DNA from: an uncultured Helicobacter sp. | Lineage (GTDB): Bacteria > Campylobacterota > Campylobacteria > Campylobacterales > Helicobacteraceae | NCBI GenBank assembly: GCA_944325775.1 | Contig: CALVBL010000003.1 | Location: 1 to 64,000 of the forward strand | Reading direction: 5' to 3' | DNA length: 64,000 bases | In this document: positions 1 through 8,729 of the stretch, piece after piece | How positions within the stretch are numbered: position 1 is the stretch's first letter | Layout: each line of letters begins with the position of its first letter | The notes under the pieces: generated by a model | The model's database searches: none | The model's input: the letters and a program-made list of their open reading frames with translations, nothing else | Told to the model about the DNA's origin: nothing | Made by a program: the position numbers and the translations under genes

Positions 1-156
1 CTGGCAGTTAAGCTCCTCTTCGCTGATGATACTGCACCTTTCAGGTGTGGGAATGTAGGTCGATGCAGGGATGGGGATATTTTTATGTATGTGTTTAAAA
101 TTCAAAATATATACATAAGGATAGAGTGGGGTTTGGGAGCTGTATCGCGCTTTTGG
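1..156 (-). other. Open frame running off the left edge, unassigned
   Basis: On the minus strand there is no stop in this frame from a TAG at 159-157 down to base 1, giving 52 codons. The stretch toward the window edge reads like protein (for example ERCSIISEEELNCQ as the last residues). No ATG or ribosome binding site is visible; a TTG near 112 is the only start-like codon near that part. Frame 1 on the plus strand is also open up to 165, so coding in either direction is unproven. It may be the beginning of a gene outside the window or a remnant. I do not recognise it. Confidence 0.2.
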
Positions 157-271
157 CTATCTTGAGATCTTCGAAGCACTCATAATCTTCCCACCACAAT
201 GCCATCCAAGGATTTGTAGTGCACAGCACAATCTGCCAAGGCTGCGTATGCCTATAAGCTAAAAAGAGCAA

Positions 272-475
272 ATGGGGCTGGAGAAAGACGGAAGTATGAT
301 CCTTGATTATTACAAGTACTGCAAATAAAGAGAGCGAGTTTATCCGCCCGTCTTCTTGCAAGAATACATAGAGATATGCTCTTTATACGGCGTGCAAGCG
401 GGTATGAGTAATGAGCAGATGAGGGCATACTACACAAAGCCATTCCCAACACTAAAAAGGCAGCAAACTTCCTAA
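272..475 (+). pseudogene. Possible interrupted small gene upstream of 509
   Basis: A plus-strand frame starts at ATG 272, meets TAA at 326-328, then continues open to TAA 473-475. The part after the stop has protein-like composition (VYPPVFLQEYIEICSLYG, then SNEQMRAYYTKPFPTLKRQ). This fits a gene broken by one nonsense mutation, or the leftover 3' end of a longer gene. Bases 1-271 contain no other convincing coding region, with competing short frames on both strands. Family unknown; the call rests only on reading-frame quality. Confidence 0.25.
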
Positions 476-508
476 GACAAATCCAACAAAAGCACTTAAG
501 GAGTGATT

Positions 509-1006
509 ATGCAAAATCCCGGCTTAGTATTTCTTGCAAAAATTCTTATCGCTATTGGAGTGCTGTATGCAGACGAAGCCTCTATGTCGATTGTGAGCAA
601 GGCGACAGATGAGCGCTGTTACATAGTGATAGATGACACAGTGGTGTATGACCAAGATTGTGAAGCCCAGTATGAGCCGAGTTTGATTTTTTACACTAGG
701 TTGCAAAACTATAATGATGTGTGGGTATTTCAGGACAACCCTATGGGCAATGCATGTAATGGTGGAGATTTACGGATATTTGAGCGCCAAAATGCCCAAG
801 AGTCAATTATCTATCGCGGTGAGATTGACTGGTGTGGTGGGGGCAATCCTAGCTTTAGTGTGCAGCAAAACACCATACGCATTACAGATGAGGCGAAGAA
901 ACCAAATCGTAATTCCCAAGGAGAACCAAACTTTAAAAGCGAGGAAAAAACTCTCAAAGAGCGCGTCTTTGTGTTCCAAAATGGCGAAACTAGGAAGCTA
1001 AAGTGA
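509..1006 (+). CDS. Small predicted secreted protein, unknown function
   Basis: The protein has 165 residues. ATG 509 is chosen because AAGGAG ends 5 bases upstream at 503; an in-frame GTG at 503 overlaps that ribosome binding site. The first 20 or so residues (QNPGLVFLAKILIAIGVLYA) form a signal peptide, with cleavage likely after Ala, so the mature protein should be periplasmic or exported. The mature part has four cysteines, in the contexts ERCYI, DQDCEAQ, NACNGG and DWCGGG, suggesting two disulfides. The C-terminal 35 residues are charged and Lys/Glu rich. It stands alone and points toward pflA (convergent). I do not recognise the family. Confidence 0.65.
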   Translation: MQNPGLVFLAKILIAIGVLYADEASMSIVSKATDERCYIVIDDTVVYDQDCEAQYEPSLIFYTRLQNYNDVWVFQDNPMGNACNGGDLRIFERQNAQESIIYRGEIDWCGGGNPSFSVQQNTIRITDEAKKPNRNSQGEPNFKSEEKTLKERVFVFQNGETRKLK

Positions 1007-1142
1007 GAGTTTTGTCTCCTGTATTTTCGTCTATGTGGGGTTTGTCAATGCTGTTTTGCACAAAATTGTGTAATTGAGCGCACGAAAACGACGCTCTTTG
1101 CGCAACGCACAAAAATCTCGGCAGAGATTGTGTTTTATATCA

Positions 1143-1170
1143 CAGAATCTGGGATCATTCCTAGATTCTG
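1143..1170. terminator. Stem-loop between convergent genes
   Basis: CAGAATCTGGG pairs with CCTAGATTCTG around the 6-base loop ATCATT, an 11-bp stem with one G-U pair. It lies between the ends of the genes at 1006 and 1359, where a bidirectional terminator is expected, but no strong T run follows on either strand. The rest of 1007-1358 holds the AT repeat and no gene. The arms are built from the genome's frequent AGAATCT/AGATTCT word, so the pairing could also be incidental. Confidence 0.4.
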
Positions 1171-1215
1171 AGGATCGAGGGTTTTGAGATTTTGAAAATG
1201 TAGAATCCAAAGTCC

Positions 1216-1243
1216 ATATATATATATATATATATATATATAT
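1216..1243. repeat. (AT)14 dinucleotide microsatellite
   Basis: Fourteen perfect AT units in the spacer between two convergent genes. Slippage here is likely, but the tract lies in no promoter or frame that I can identify. It could extrude as a cruciform or act in transcript ends. Confidence 0.9.
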
Positions 1244-1358
1244 CTGCTAGCTGTGGATTCTAAGTGACTTGCTTAGATTTTGGATCTTGTTTTTATAATC
1301 TAGCTTATTGAATCTATATGAAATTTCATAAGTAAGCGAGACCAAAGGCATATTACTC

Positions 1359-3713
1359 TCATTGTAGTAGCTTCAGTCCCTCAGCGCAGAGATTTTGCCA
1401 CACATCCACCCCAGCACCTTGAATCTTTTGGCAAGATTCAAAACTCTCTTTAGCACGCGCATAATCCTTAGTGTTTTTGTCGTTAGAGCCCTGCAGGTAG
1501 AGAGCCTGTGCGCGTGTAGATGGCGTGATATCCTTTTGTAGCAGCTTCCCGAGTATTGCATTAGAATCCCCCCATGCCCCAAGTCTCATATAGGATTGTG
1601 CGAGTGCTAGCTCCACATATGGCGTGCCATTAGCGGTATTGTGGAGGTCCTGCAAGCGCAGTATATCGCGCGCATACAGCTCGATAGAAGTTTCCTCTTT
1701 GCGCTCCTGTGCGTGCTTGAGTAGCTCCAGCTCCACATCGATCATACGCACATCATCGCCAAGGTGCTGATGCAAAAATGTATAAACCTCACGCGCCTCA
1801 TCGAGATTGTCCAGCGCCATTAGATTTTTAAAGAGCACAAATCCCACATCATAGCGCGCACTTTGTCCTAGCCCACGCGCGATTGAGAGTGCATCACGAC
1901 TTGCGAGTGCAGCTTGTTTGGGGTTGCCCAGCTTATCGAGATTGCGTGCCTCACGATAGAGGATCTCTAGCTTCTTGCCCATATCATTTTGTGCCTGCGC
2001 CATGCCCGCGATGACTTCTTGAGCTTGCTTATTGAGCGAGAGATCATAGAGACACTCAAAGATTCTTAGATTCTGTTCTTGGCTAAATTCATCTCTATTA
2101 TAATGCGTGAAATACTCCGCGATCTTTGGACAGTCTTTAGATTCTTGAGCTTTGAGGATAAGCTCATGGTAACTTTTGTGAGCGAGTTCCTCATTTGGCG
2201 CACCCAAAAGCTCACTATATCGTCCTTGTGCAAAGAGAATCTGGGATTTGAGCTCTGCGGCTTTTTGTGCGATATCGGTGTTTGGATATTTTTGTATGAG
2301 ATACTCATAGCGCTCTATTTTTTTCGCATCGTCATCATCTACACCGACAAAAAAGAGCATTTTGTCATCGCGCTCCTTGACTTCTTGCGCCCTTGCCTTG
2401 CTGCCAAACTCCTGCATAAAGATGTTATTGAGCTCGTGAGATTTTTCGTATTGCTGTGCGTTTTGGTAATACAGCGCGGCTCTATTGAGCACTTCTTCGC
2501 GTGAGAGCGTCATATCATCTTGGAGTTGCGTGTATAGCGACTCGCTCATCTTTGCCGCACTCTCCCACATTTCACTTTCTGCCAGTAAGCGAATGAAGCC
2601 TTCTGTCTTTGCGGGATTTTTTCCCAAAAATTGCGGATAGGCAAGCATAAGTGTATCGATAAGCTTTTGCGCCTCGGCTTTTTTACCAGATTCTATATAA
2701 AACTCACTCCAATTTAGCGCGATCACACTCGCACTATCGAGATCTTTAGCCTCTTGATACGCCTGCACAAAAAGCCGCATAGCTGTAGGTGAATCTGAAA
2801 GTCCATAATAATTTTTAGCCAGCTGCATTTTAGCCAAAGGTGCGAAGCGTGAGTTGGGATATTCACTGATAAGTCGCTCATAAAAATACTTAGATTCTGC
2901 GCTGAAGCGGATGTCATTATACGCATTGCCCACATAATACAGCACCTCTGGGATATACATATCCGTGGGGTAGCGTTTCACCCATTTAGTCCCCATATCG
3001 ATGATGGCATCGGCATTTTCTTGAGGATCAACCTCTTGGAGTGCCTTGAGGCGGTAATACATCAGATCTTTGACGAAGATACTCTCAGGAAACGCGCGCA
3101 AAGTCTCATCGATCGTCTTGATCGCATCAAGATACATCGCATTCTTCATCATATCCTGAATTCCAAGATAGTAGGTAAAATCCTGCCCTTCCTCAAACTC
3201 CAAGGGTGCGCGATTGACATCTAGCTCATGGATGAAGTTTTCTTGATCGTGTGCGATGAGTATGGGGAAATTTAAGCCCTGCGGGGCAGTGGAGCTAGAT
3301 GAGAGAAAAGGAATGCGATCTTTGTATCCTATGATCTGCCATTTTTTGGATTTTTTGGGACGCTCTTTGGGGATAGCGACTTCATCACGCAGATCCACAT
3401 AGGTGTTGAAGAGCTTCGCAGAAAAATTAGGCTCAATGTAGAGATAAAATTCCCCATCTATCACGCGATTCCAAAACTTAAAAAATATTGTGCTTGTGGG
3501 TGAGAAGCTCGCCATAGGTGTTTTTTTGATCACGCACACGATCCGCGTCGCCTCGCCTTGGGTATTACTAAACTCTTGACATTCAAAAGGTTCGCTATGT
3601 TGGAGATTGAGGACAGAGAAGTGCGCACCATTTTGCTTGCCGTAATTTATCGTTACTTCAAGCGCACTACTTATACCTAATAACACCGCACAGCACGCAA
3701 AAATCCGTAGCAA
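1359..3713 (-). CDS. pflA: Flagellar TPR protein, PflA-like
   Basis: A protein of about 784 residues. TTG 3713 is preferred because AAGGAG (3724-3719) lies 5 bases upstream; an in-frame GTG at 3719 overlaps that site. The N-terminus is a signal peptide (LRIFACCAVLLGISSA, cleaved near residue 17), followed by a beta-rich region of about 150 residues beginning LEVTINYGKQNG. From about residue 180 to the end there are repeated helical hairpins of tetratricopeptide type. Length and architecture match PflA of Campylobacter/Helicobacter, a periplasmic flagellar motor disk component whose loss leaves paralysed flagella. The assignment is from overall pattern, not a database search. It lies downstream of rplT with a 160-base gap, so it probably has its own promoter. 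Another exported TPR protein remains possible. Confidence 0.7.
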   Translation of the reverse strand: MLRIFACCAVLLGISSALEVTINYGKQNGAHFSVLNLQHSEPFECQEFSNTQGEATRIVCVIKKTPMASFSPTSTIFFKFWNRVIDGEFYLYIEPNFSAKLFNTYVDLRDEVAIPKERPKKSKKWQIIGYKDRIPFLSSSSTAPQGLNFPILIAHDQENFIHELDVNRAPLEFEEGQDFTYYLGIQDMMKNAMYLDAIKTIDETLRAFPESIFVKDLMYYRLKALQEVDPQENADAIIDMGTKWVKRYPTDMYIPEVLYYVGNAYNDIRFSAESKYFYERLISEYPNSRFAPLAKMQLAKNYYGLSDSPTAMRLFVQAYQEAKDLDSASVIALNWSEFYIESGKKAEAQKLIDTLMLAYPQFLGKNPAKTEGFIRLLAESEMWESAAKMSESLYTQLQDDMTLSREEVLNRAALYYQNAQQYEKSHELNNIFMQEFGSKARAQEVKERDDKMLFFVGVDDDDAKKIERYEYLIQKYPNTDIAQKAAELKSQILFAQGRYSELLGAPNEELAHKSYHELILKAQESKDCPKIAEYFTHYNRDEFSQEQNLRIFECLYDLSLNKQAQEVIAGMAQAQNDMGKKLEILYREARNLDKLGNPKQAALASRDALSIARGLGQSARYDVGFVLFKNLMALDNLDEAREVYTFLHQHLGDDVRMIDVELELLKHAQERKEETSIELYARDILRLQDLHNTANGTPYVELALAQSYMRLGAWGDSNAILGKLLQKDITPSTRAQALYLQGSNDKNTKDYARAKESFESCQKIQGAGVDVWQNLCAEGLKLLQ

Positions 3714-3841
3714 TACCACTCCTTATTGATAGAATATGAATCTATAAGCAAGTTTTGCACCATTTTGAGAATATTTGGGTTTTTGTGAATCTAGAATCTA
3801 AAAATAGTGAAAAAGGAGGGATATGATGTGGGCTACACACG

Positions 3842-3860
3842 AGCCTGCAAGCGCAAGGCT
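3842..3860 (-). terminator. Weak stem-loop after rplT
   Basis: AGCCTGC (3842-3848) faces GCAAGGCT (3853-3860), a 7-bp stem with one bulged base, about 20 bases past the rplT stop. There is no T run on the minus strand. It may end or attenuate the thrS-infC-rpmI-rplT transcript before pflA. Confidence 0.3.
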
Positions 3861-3880
3861 GTGTATAACAAACAATAGAG

Positions 3881-4228
3881 TTAGATGAGCTTCGTGCTTT
3901 TTAGGATCGCTTGGAAGCTTGGAGCGTCATTCATCGCCATATCGGCTAGGACTTTGCGATCGAGCTCGATATTAGCAAGTTTGAGCGCGTGCATAAATTT
4001 CGAGTAACTCACGCCATTGCTTCGGCAAGCTGCATTGATACGCGTGATCCATAGGCGTCTAAAATCACGTTTCTTGCGTTTCCTATCGCGAAACGCATAA
4101 TACATACTGCGTTCTAGCTGCTCTTTTGCCTTTCGGAAATGCTTGCGGCGCCCGCTATAAAAGCCTCGCGCTAGTTTTAGAATCTTCTTATGTCGTCTTC
4201 TTCGGACGACGCCTGTCTTTACTCTCAT
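3881..4228 (-). CDS. rplT: 50S ribosomal protein L20
   Basis: A 115-residue basic protein with the L20 signature: MRVKTGVVRRRRHKK at the start, ARGFYSGRRKHFRKAKEQL, and RRLWITRINAACR. It is full length for the family. L20 binds 23S rRNA early in large-subunit assembly and in several bacteria represses its own operon. It is last in the order thrS-infC-(glycosyltransferase)-rpmI-rplT, the usual order apart from the insertion. AAGGAG lies 7 bases before the ATG. Two small hairpins precede it (see 4255-4294). Confidence 0.98.
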   Translation of the reverse strand: MRVKTGVVRRRRHKKILKLARGFYSGRRKHFRKAKEQLERSMYYAFRDRKRKKRDFRRLWITRINAACRSNGVSYSKFMHALKLANIELDRKVLADMAMNDAPSFQAILKSTKLI

Positions 4229-4254
4229 ATATTCTCCTTTACCTTTTGAGGTGT

Positions 4255-4294
4255 GAGCCTTGGGCTCTCCTTACCCTAGTGAGCACACTTAGGG
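4255..4294 (-). promoter_or_regulatory. Two hairpins in the rpmI-rplT spacer
   Basis: In the 83-base spacer, GAGCC/GGCTC (4255-4259 with 4263-4267) forms a perfect 5-bp hairpin. CCCTAGTG (4274-4281) pairs with CACTTAGGG (4286-4294) with one bulged T. Structured leaders bound by L20 are known in other bacteria; whether these hairpins serve that role is inference. Confidence 0.3.
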
Positions 4295-4311
4295 GAGCTA
4301 CAGATTCTGCG

Positions 4312-4506
4312 TTATGCCATACAAAGCAGGTTTTTTACAGAATCGACATTGGTCTTATGCACATAGTGCGGCGCATTGAGGTTTGCCTTGCGCTTTGGGC
4401 TTTTTTTGGTCAGGATATGACTTTTGAAAGCACTACCGCGCTTAATGGCGTTTTTTTTGAGTTTGAAACGCTTAGCAGCACCGCGATTTGTCTTCATCTT
4501 TGGCAT
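4312..4506 (-). CDS. rpmI: 50S ribosomal protein L35
   Basis: A 64-residue protein starting MPKMKTNRGAAKRFKLKKNA, the L35 signature. The in-frame extension upstream of 4506 is rejected: the ATG has AAAGGAG 7 bases upstream and the family starts here. In most relatives rpmI follows infC directly; here a 1.26-kb glycosyltransferase gene separates them. The spacing from that gene's stop (4526) to the rpmI start is 19 bases, so they are probably co-transcribed. Confidence 0.97.
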   Translation of the reverse strand: MPKMKTNRGAAKRFKLKKNAIKRGSAFKSHILTKKSPKRKANLNAPHYVHKTNVDSVKNLLCMA

Positions 4507-4525
4507 CGTGTTCTCCTTTCGTAAG

Positions 4526-5786
4526 TTAAAACTTGCGATTGTAGCTGGTTTTGGCTTTAACTTCGCTTTTGTGTCTAAGACTTTTGTATATGAGAAATAG
4601 CAACTTGCCATAGCGTCTCAATCTCCAATATCTGTGCTTCAAAAAAGCCTTGATGCGAAATGACAGCGGATAGTGTATCGTGGGGCATGGGGTTTGGAGG
4701 GCTTGTGTGATATGCGCTAAGGATTGTGTGTACAGGTGTTTGGCAAGTGTGTGTAAGCTTAGGGCTTTGCTTTGGATTTGAGATGTTGGCATACGGAGGG
4801 CTTGGCACAGAATCTCAAGCATATCATCATCATAGATGAGGGCATTGTCTTGATTTAGCAAAAAATGAGGAGCGAATTTGCGGTGGATAATGGGGATAAT
4901 CCCAAATCCATAGCTTAGCCCAAGAGAGCCAGAAAAATCATATAAATAGCGATTGTGAGCTACATCGTGAGCATCAAGTAGAGGCAAAATAAAATGCGCC
5001 TTGTTTGCGTATCCATAAAGCTGTGGGTAGGTGAGGTAGCCTGTGAAGTGTATGTGGTCTTTGAGATCGGTGAGATCATAGTGGCTTTGATCATAGCCAC
5101 CGATGACAAAAAGATCGAAGCTAGCATGATGGGCAAGCTGTCTAAATACATCGAGTGTTGGTTGGAGGTTTTTTGAGATTTTCCCTGCGATGAGAAAGGA
5201 TGGGTTTTGTGTGTGTTTGCCCTGTTTTGCGTGTTTTCCAAAATAATGTGCGTTGGCATAGAATCTATAGTGTGGGGTTGGCATGAGTGTGAGAATCCTA
5301 TGTGGGGGTAAGATTCGTGCATATTGTGCTTGAGTGTTGTGCTCTATAGCAAGGAAGCCATTTTTGGGTTGGTGATATGGAGCAAGGCATAGGATAGAGA
5401 TTCTGGGATTTTGATAGGCTATCAATGTGTTAAAAAATACAAATTCGTATTGCTTGATCCATTTTGTGCTTAGAATAATCTTGATGTTTGTTACCGATGT
5501 GGCACACACCCTTACTCTATCATCAAAGCCAATATTTAGGGCATTGTCTAGAAATAATTGCGTGTCAATGAGCGCATCGACGCTATAGCCCAAATCCAGC
5601 ATATACTGCACCATCCCACACAGCACTTCTCCATGACTGGAGCAGAGTTCAACGACAAGTACGCGATTTTTGGATATATGAGTGTGAAAGTATGTCTTGA
5701 AATTTTCTTCCTCAAACCGGTGGATGGCTAGCTTATATATGGAAGAATCTTCAAGATCCTCTCGGGGGGGGGCAAATATAAATCAT
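4526..5786 (-). CDS. Phase-variable glycosyltransferase (out of frame here)
   Basis: ATG 5786 lies 10 bases after the infC stop and starts MIYIC, then runs into a C9 tract (5772-5764 on this strand). With 9 C the frame stops at TGA after about 12 codons. With 8 (or 11) C it joins the long downstream frame, giving 419 residues. The protein has the look of a GT-B (GT4-like) sugar transferase: FVFFNTLIAYQNPR in the first half, LLIAGKISKN-type start of the second Rossmann half, LFVIGGYDQSHYDL, then HIHFTGYLTYPQLYGYANKA. The C-terminus is basic and aromatic (HRYWRRLRRYGK-type), perhaps membrane-associating. There is no obvious ribosome binding site; coupling to infC is likely. It is an unusual insertion within the infC-rpmI junction. 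Donor and acceptor sugars are unknown; a role in LPS or another surface glycan is inferred from the tract and the family. Confidence 0.75.
5764..5772. repeat. G9/C9 homopolymer, slippage switch
   Basis: Nine G on the plus strand (nine C in the coding sense) near codon 6 of the glycosyltransferase at 4526-5786. The present length gives the OFF state; removing one base, or adding two, restores the frame. Confidence 0.9.
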
Positions 5787-5796
5787 GATTTAATGA

Positions 5797-6321
5797 TTAT
5801 TTTTTCTCATGCTTTTTGGGGACATAGAGGACATTGAGGTAGCGTCCCTCGAGCTTTGGCTCTTTCTCTGTCACGGCGATTTCTTCAAGCATTGGCGCGA
5901 TTTTGTTCAGTGTATCTTTGCCCGCGTCGGGGATACTAAGCTCACGCTGCTTGAGAAAGACCTTAAAGCGCACATGCTTGCCAGATTCTAAGAATTGTAT
6001 TGCGTGCTTGACTTTGTAGTTAATGTCATTTTGTGCGATTTGCGTGGAGAGTTTGATCTCTTTGATCTCGATTTGCTTTTGCTTCTTTTTTGCTTCTTTT
6101 TGGCGTTTTTCTTGGTGGTATCGGAATTTGCCATAATCCATAATCTTGCACACAGGTGGGTTGGCATTAGGTGAGATGAGTACGAGGTCTAGATCCTCTC
6201 TCACAGCGATCTCTAGCGCCTCTCTTGAGCTCATCACGCCATACACTTGCCCATCATCACCCACACATCGCACTTCTTTGAGATTTATCTCCTCATTTAG
6301 TAATACTTCTTCTTTGCTCAA
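5797..6321 (-). CDS. infC: Translation initiation factor IF-3
   Basis: 174 residues, full length. It shows the N-terminal domain (LNEEINLKEVRCVGDDGQ), the linker around KIMDYGKFRYHQEKRQKE and the C-terminal domain (EIKLSTQIAQNDINYKVKHA). The only usable start in frame is TTG at 6321; codons upstream hit TGA within five codons. The TTG overlaps the thrS stop as TTGA, so translation is likely coupled to thrS. A rare start codon is a known hallmark of infC (AUU in E. coli) that lets IF-3 control its own synthesis. Here the rare codon is TTG. Confidence 0.97.
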   Translation of the reverse strand: MSKEEVLLNEEINLKEVRCVGDDGQVYGVMSSREALEIAVREDLDLVLISPNANPPVCKIMDYGKFRYHQEKRQKEAKKKQKQIEIKEIKLSTQIAQNDINYKVKHAIQFLESGKHVRFKVFLKQRELSIPDAGKDTLNKIAPMLEEIAVTEKEPKLEGRYLNVLYVPKKHEKK

Positions 6322-8138
6322 ATGCGAACCTCACTTATTTTGGTATGTAGCATTGCGATAAATTCCTCCTCGCTTAGGCTGTATTGCTCACGCTTGGTAC
6401 GATCACGGATCGCTAGAATCTTGCTTTGCACTTCCTTCTCGCCTATGACGACGATCAGTGGTGTGTGCTGCTTCTCGGCAATTCGGATTTTTTTGCTTAG
6501 TGTTTCGTTTTTGTCCAAAATCTCGGCATACGCACCGCTTTGGTTGATGATTTTCTCACGCAAAGCTTGTGTATAAGGGATCTGCGCATCACCGATGGGT
6601 ATGAGGCACACCTGTGTGGGCGCGATAAAGAGCGGAAACTCCCCAGCAAAATGCTCGGTCAAAATCGCGATAAAGCGCTCAAAACTCCCCAATATCGCTC
6701 TGTGAATCATCACCGGCATTTGCGCGCTATTGTGCTCATCTGTGTAGCTAAGTTCAAAGCGACTTGGGAGATTCATATCGATTTGGATCGTGCCACACTG
6801 CCACTTGCGTTTGAGTGCATCGGTAATCTTAATGTCGATCTTTGGTCCATAGAATGCCCCACCACCTTCATCTACGCGGTAATTGATGTGGTTTTGCTCT
6901 AGGGATTGCCGTAGCGAATCTGTCGCGCTCTCCCAGACTTCATCACTTCCGATAGATTTGCTAGGGCGTGTGGATAGCTCCATCTCGTAGCTGAAACCAA
7001 AGAGATCCATAATGTTTTTGGTAAAAGCAATGATGTTATGCACTTCGTCCTTGATCTGTGCTGGAGTGCAAAATATATGCGCGTCATCTTGGGTAAATTC
7101 ACGCACACGCAAAAGTCCATGCAGCACGCCACTTTTTTCATGTCTATGCACCACGCCGTATTCATAAAACCGCAATGGCAGATCGCGATAGCTCCTAGGG
7201 CTACTCTGATAGACTTTGATATGTCCCACGCAGTTCATAGGCTTGATGCCGTATTCCTGATCATCGATGATGGTAAAATACATATTTTCTTTGTAATTTT
7301 CATAATGCCCACTTTTTTTCCACACATCGCTCTTGAGGATTTCTGGACCTCGCACCGGCTCGTAATCGCGTTTGATAAGGGCTTTGGTAAGTAGATTCTC
7401 GATATTGCGGCGGAGGCGCGCACCTTTGGGTAGCCATAGAGGTAGCCCCGCACCAATCTCCTCATCGAAGCTAAAGAGTCCCATCTCTTGCCCAATTTTT
7501 CTATGATCGCGTTTTTTGGCTTCTTCGATCTGGAATAGATATTCTTTAAGCGCATCTTTGGTGCTAAAGGCTATGCCGTAGATTCTGGTAAGCATTTGGG
7601 CATTTTCATCGCCACCTAGGTAAGCTCCCGCAATCTTGGTAAGTTTGAAATGCTCTAAAAATTTCGTGTTTGGTAAGTGCGGACCGCGACAGAGGTCTTC
7701 AAAATCCCCCTGTGTGTAGAAGCTAAAGCTATCCCCCTCAATCCTGCTCATCACTGCGAGTTTGAGCTCATCATCGGCGAATTTTTCCTGTGCGAGGGCG
7801 CGTGTGGTGGTGTATTTTTCGATAGGATAGGCTTTTTGGGCTATCTCGCGCATTTTAGATTCTATAGCAGGGAGGTCCTCTTCACCGATTTTGTGCGCGA
7901 CTTTGAAATCATAATAAAATCCTTCTTCCACTACCGGACCGACAAAAAACTGCGCTTCGGGATAGAGGGCTTTGATCGCTTGTGCCATAAGGTGCGCACA
8001 AGAGTGGCGCAAAATCTCTAGCGAATCTTCACTATTGTCGAAATAAATCGGCTCGCCACCACTTAGAGCATTTTGCTCAATGGTGCAGAGATCATAGATA
8101 TGGTTGTCGATTTTTTTGCCAATTAGTGTTTTACTCAT
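6318..8138 (-). CDS. thrS: Threonine--tRNA ligase
   Basis: 606 residues. The N-terminal TGS domain of E. coli ThrRS is missing or reduced (about 36 residues precede the editing domain), which fits the shorter Campylobacterota form. The editing domain shows HSCAH at residues 45-49 and LCRGPH near 149-154. The catalytic core carries the zinc ligand in MNCVGH (Cys303) and motif 2, VVHRHEKSGVLHGLLRVREF. The C-terminal anticodon domain begins near FIAPTQVCLIPIGDAQ. It charges tRNA-Thr and hydrolyses Ser-tRNA-Thr. It is first in a translation operon with infC. Confidence 0.97.
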   Translation of the reverse strand: MSKTLIGKKIDNHIYDLCTIEQNALSGGEPIYFDNSEDSLEILRHSCAHLMAQAIKALYPEAQFFVGPVVEEGFYYDFKVAHKIGEEDLPAIESKMREIAQKAYPIEKYTTTRALAQEKFADDELKLAVMSRIEGDSFSFYTQGDFEDLCRGPHLPNTKFLEHFKLTKIAGAYLGGDENAQMLTRIYGIAFSTKDALKEYLFQIEEAKKRDHRKIGQEMGLFSFDEEIGAGLPLWLPKGARLRRNIENLLTKALIKRDYEPVRGPEILKSDVWKKSGHYENYKENMYFTIIDDQEYGIKPMNCVGHIKVYQSSPRSYRDLPLRFYEYGVVHRHEKSGVLHGLLRVREFTQDDAHIFCTPAQIKDEVHNIIAFTKNIMDLFGFSYEMELSTRPSKSIGSDEVWESATDSLRQSLEQNHINYRVDEGGGAFYGPKIDIKITDALKRKWQCGTIQIDMNLPSRFELSYTDEHNSAQMPVMIHRAILGSFERFIAILTEHFAGEFPLFIAPTQVCLIPIGDAQIPYTQALREKIINQSGAYAEILDKNETLSKKIRIAEKQHTPLIVVIGEKEVQSKILAIRDRTKREQYSLSEEEFIAMLHTKISEVRI

Positions 8139-8144
8139 AGAATC

Positions 8145-8711
8145 TCAAACCTTTAGGATTTCGTCCTCTTTGCTTTTGAGGGTTTCGTCGATTTTTTTGA
8201 CAAACTCATCGGTGAGTTTTTGGACACTGTCTTGAGATTTTTTGCTTTCATCTTCGGTGATGGTTTTGGCTTTCTCGAGTTTTTTTAGATGGTTGTTAGC
8301 GTCTTGACGGATATTGCGTATCGCCACGCGTCCTTTTTCTGCCATAGCTTTAGCTTCTTTGGTGATTTCTACGCGCTGCTCCTTTGTCATAGGGGGGAAA
8401 TGCAAGCGGATCGCTTCGCCATCATTATTGGGTGTGGCACCGATGTTGGCTTCTTGCAGGGCGCGCTCGATATTTTTAAGCAGGGTTTTGTCCCATGGGG
8501 TGATAAGTATGGTGGAGGCATCTTGCACCATAATGGACGCCATTTGGCTTAGAGGTGTGGGTGTGTCGTAATAATCGGCTTTTATAGAATCTATCATGGC
8601 GCTTGAGACTCTCCCACTGCGCAAGAGAGAAAACTCCTTCTTAAGCGCCTGCATGGATTTTTCCATGCTTTCTTTGGCGTGCTGTAAGATCTTTGTGATT
8701 TCTTCGTTCAT
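8145..8711 (-). CDS. frr: Ribosome recycling factor
   Basis: 188 residues, normal length for RRF. Typical segments are KSMQALKKEFSLLRSGRVS, YYDTPTPLSQMASI and FPPMTKEQRVEITKEAK, with the three-helix-bundle C-terminus NIRQDANNHLKKLEK. With EF-G it splits post-termination ribosomes. It sits 18 bases after secG and 6 bases before thrS, so secG-frr-thrS-infC is probably one transcript. Confidence 0.97.
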   Translation of the reverse strand: MNEEITKILQHAKESMEKSMQALKKEFSLLRSGRVSSAMIDSIKADYYDTPTPLSQMASIMVQDASTILITPWDKTLLKNIERALQEANIGATPNNDGEAIRLHFPPMTKEQRVEITKEAKAMAEKGRVAIRNIRQDANNHLKKLEKAKTITEDESKKSQDSVQKLTDEFVKKIDETLKSKEDEILKV

Positions 8712-8729
8712 ACTCTTCCTTTGATGACG

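Noticed and set aside
2079..2504. 141-codon plus frame inside pflA
   Set aside because: Antisense shadow of the TPR coding region; composition follows the opposite strand's codons.
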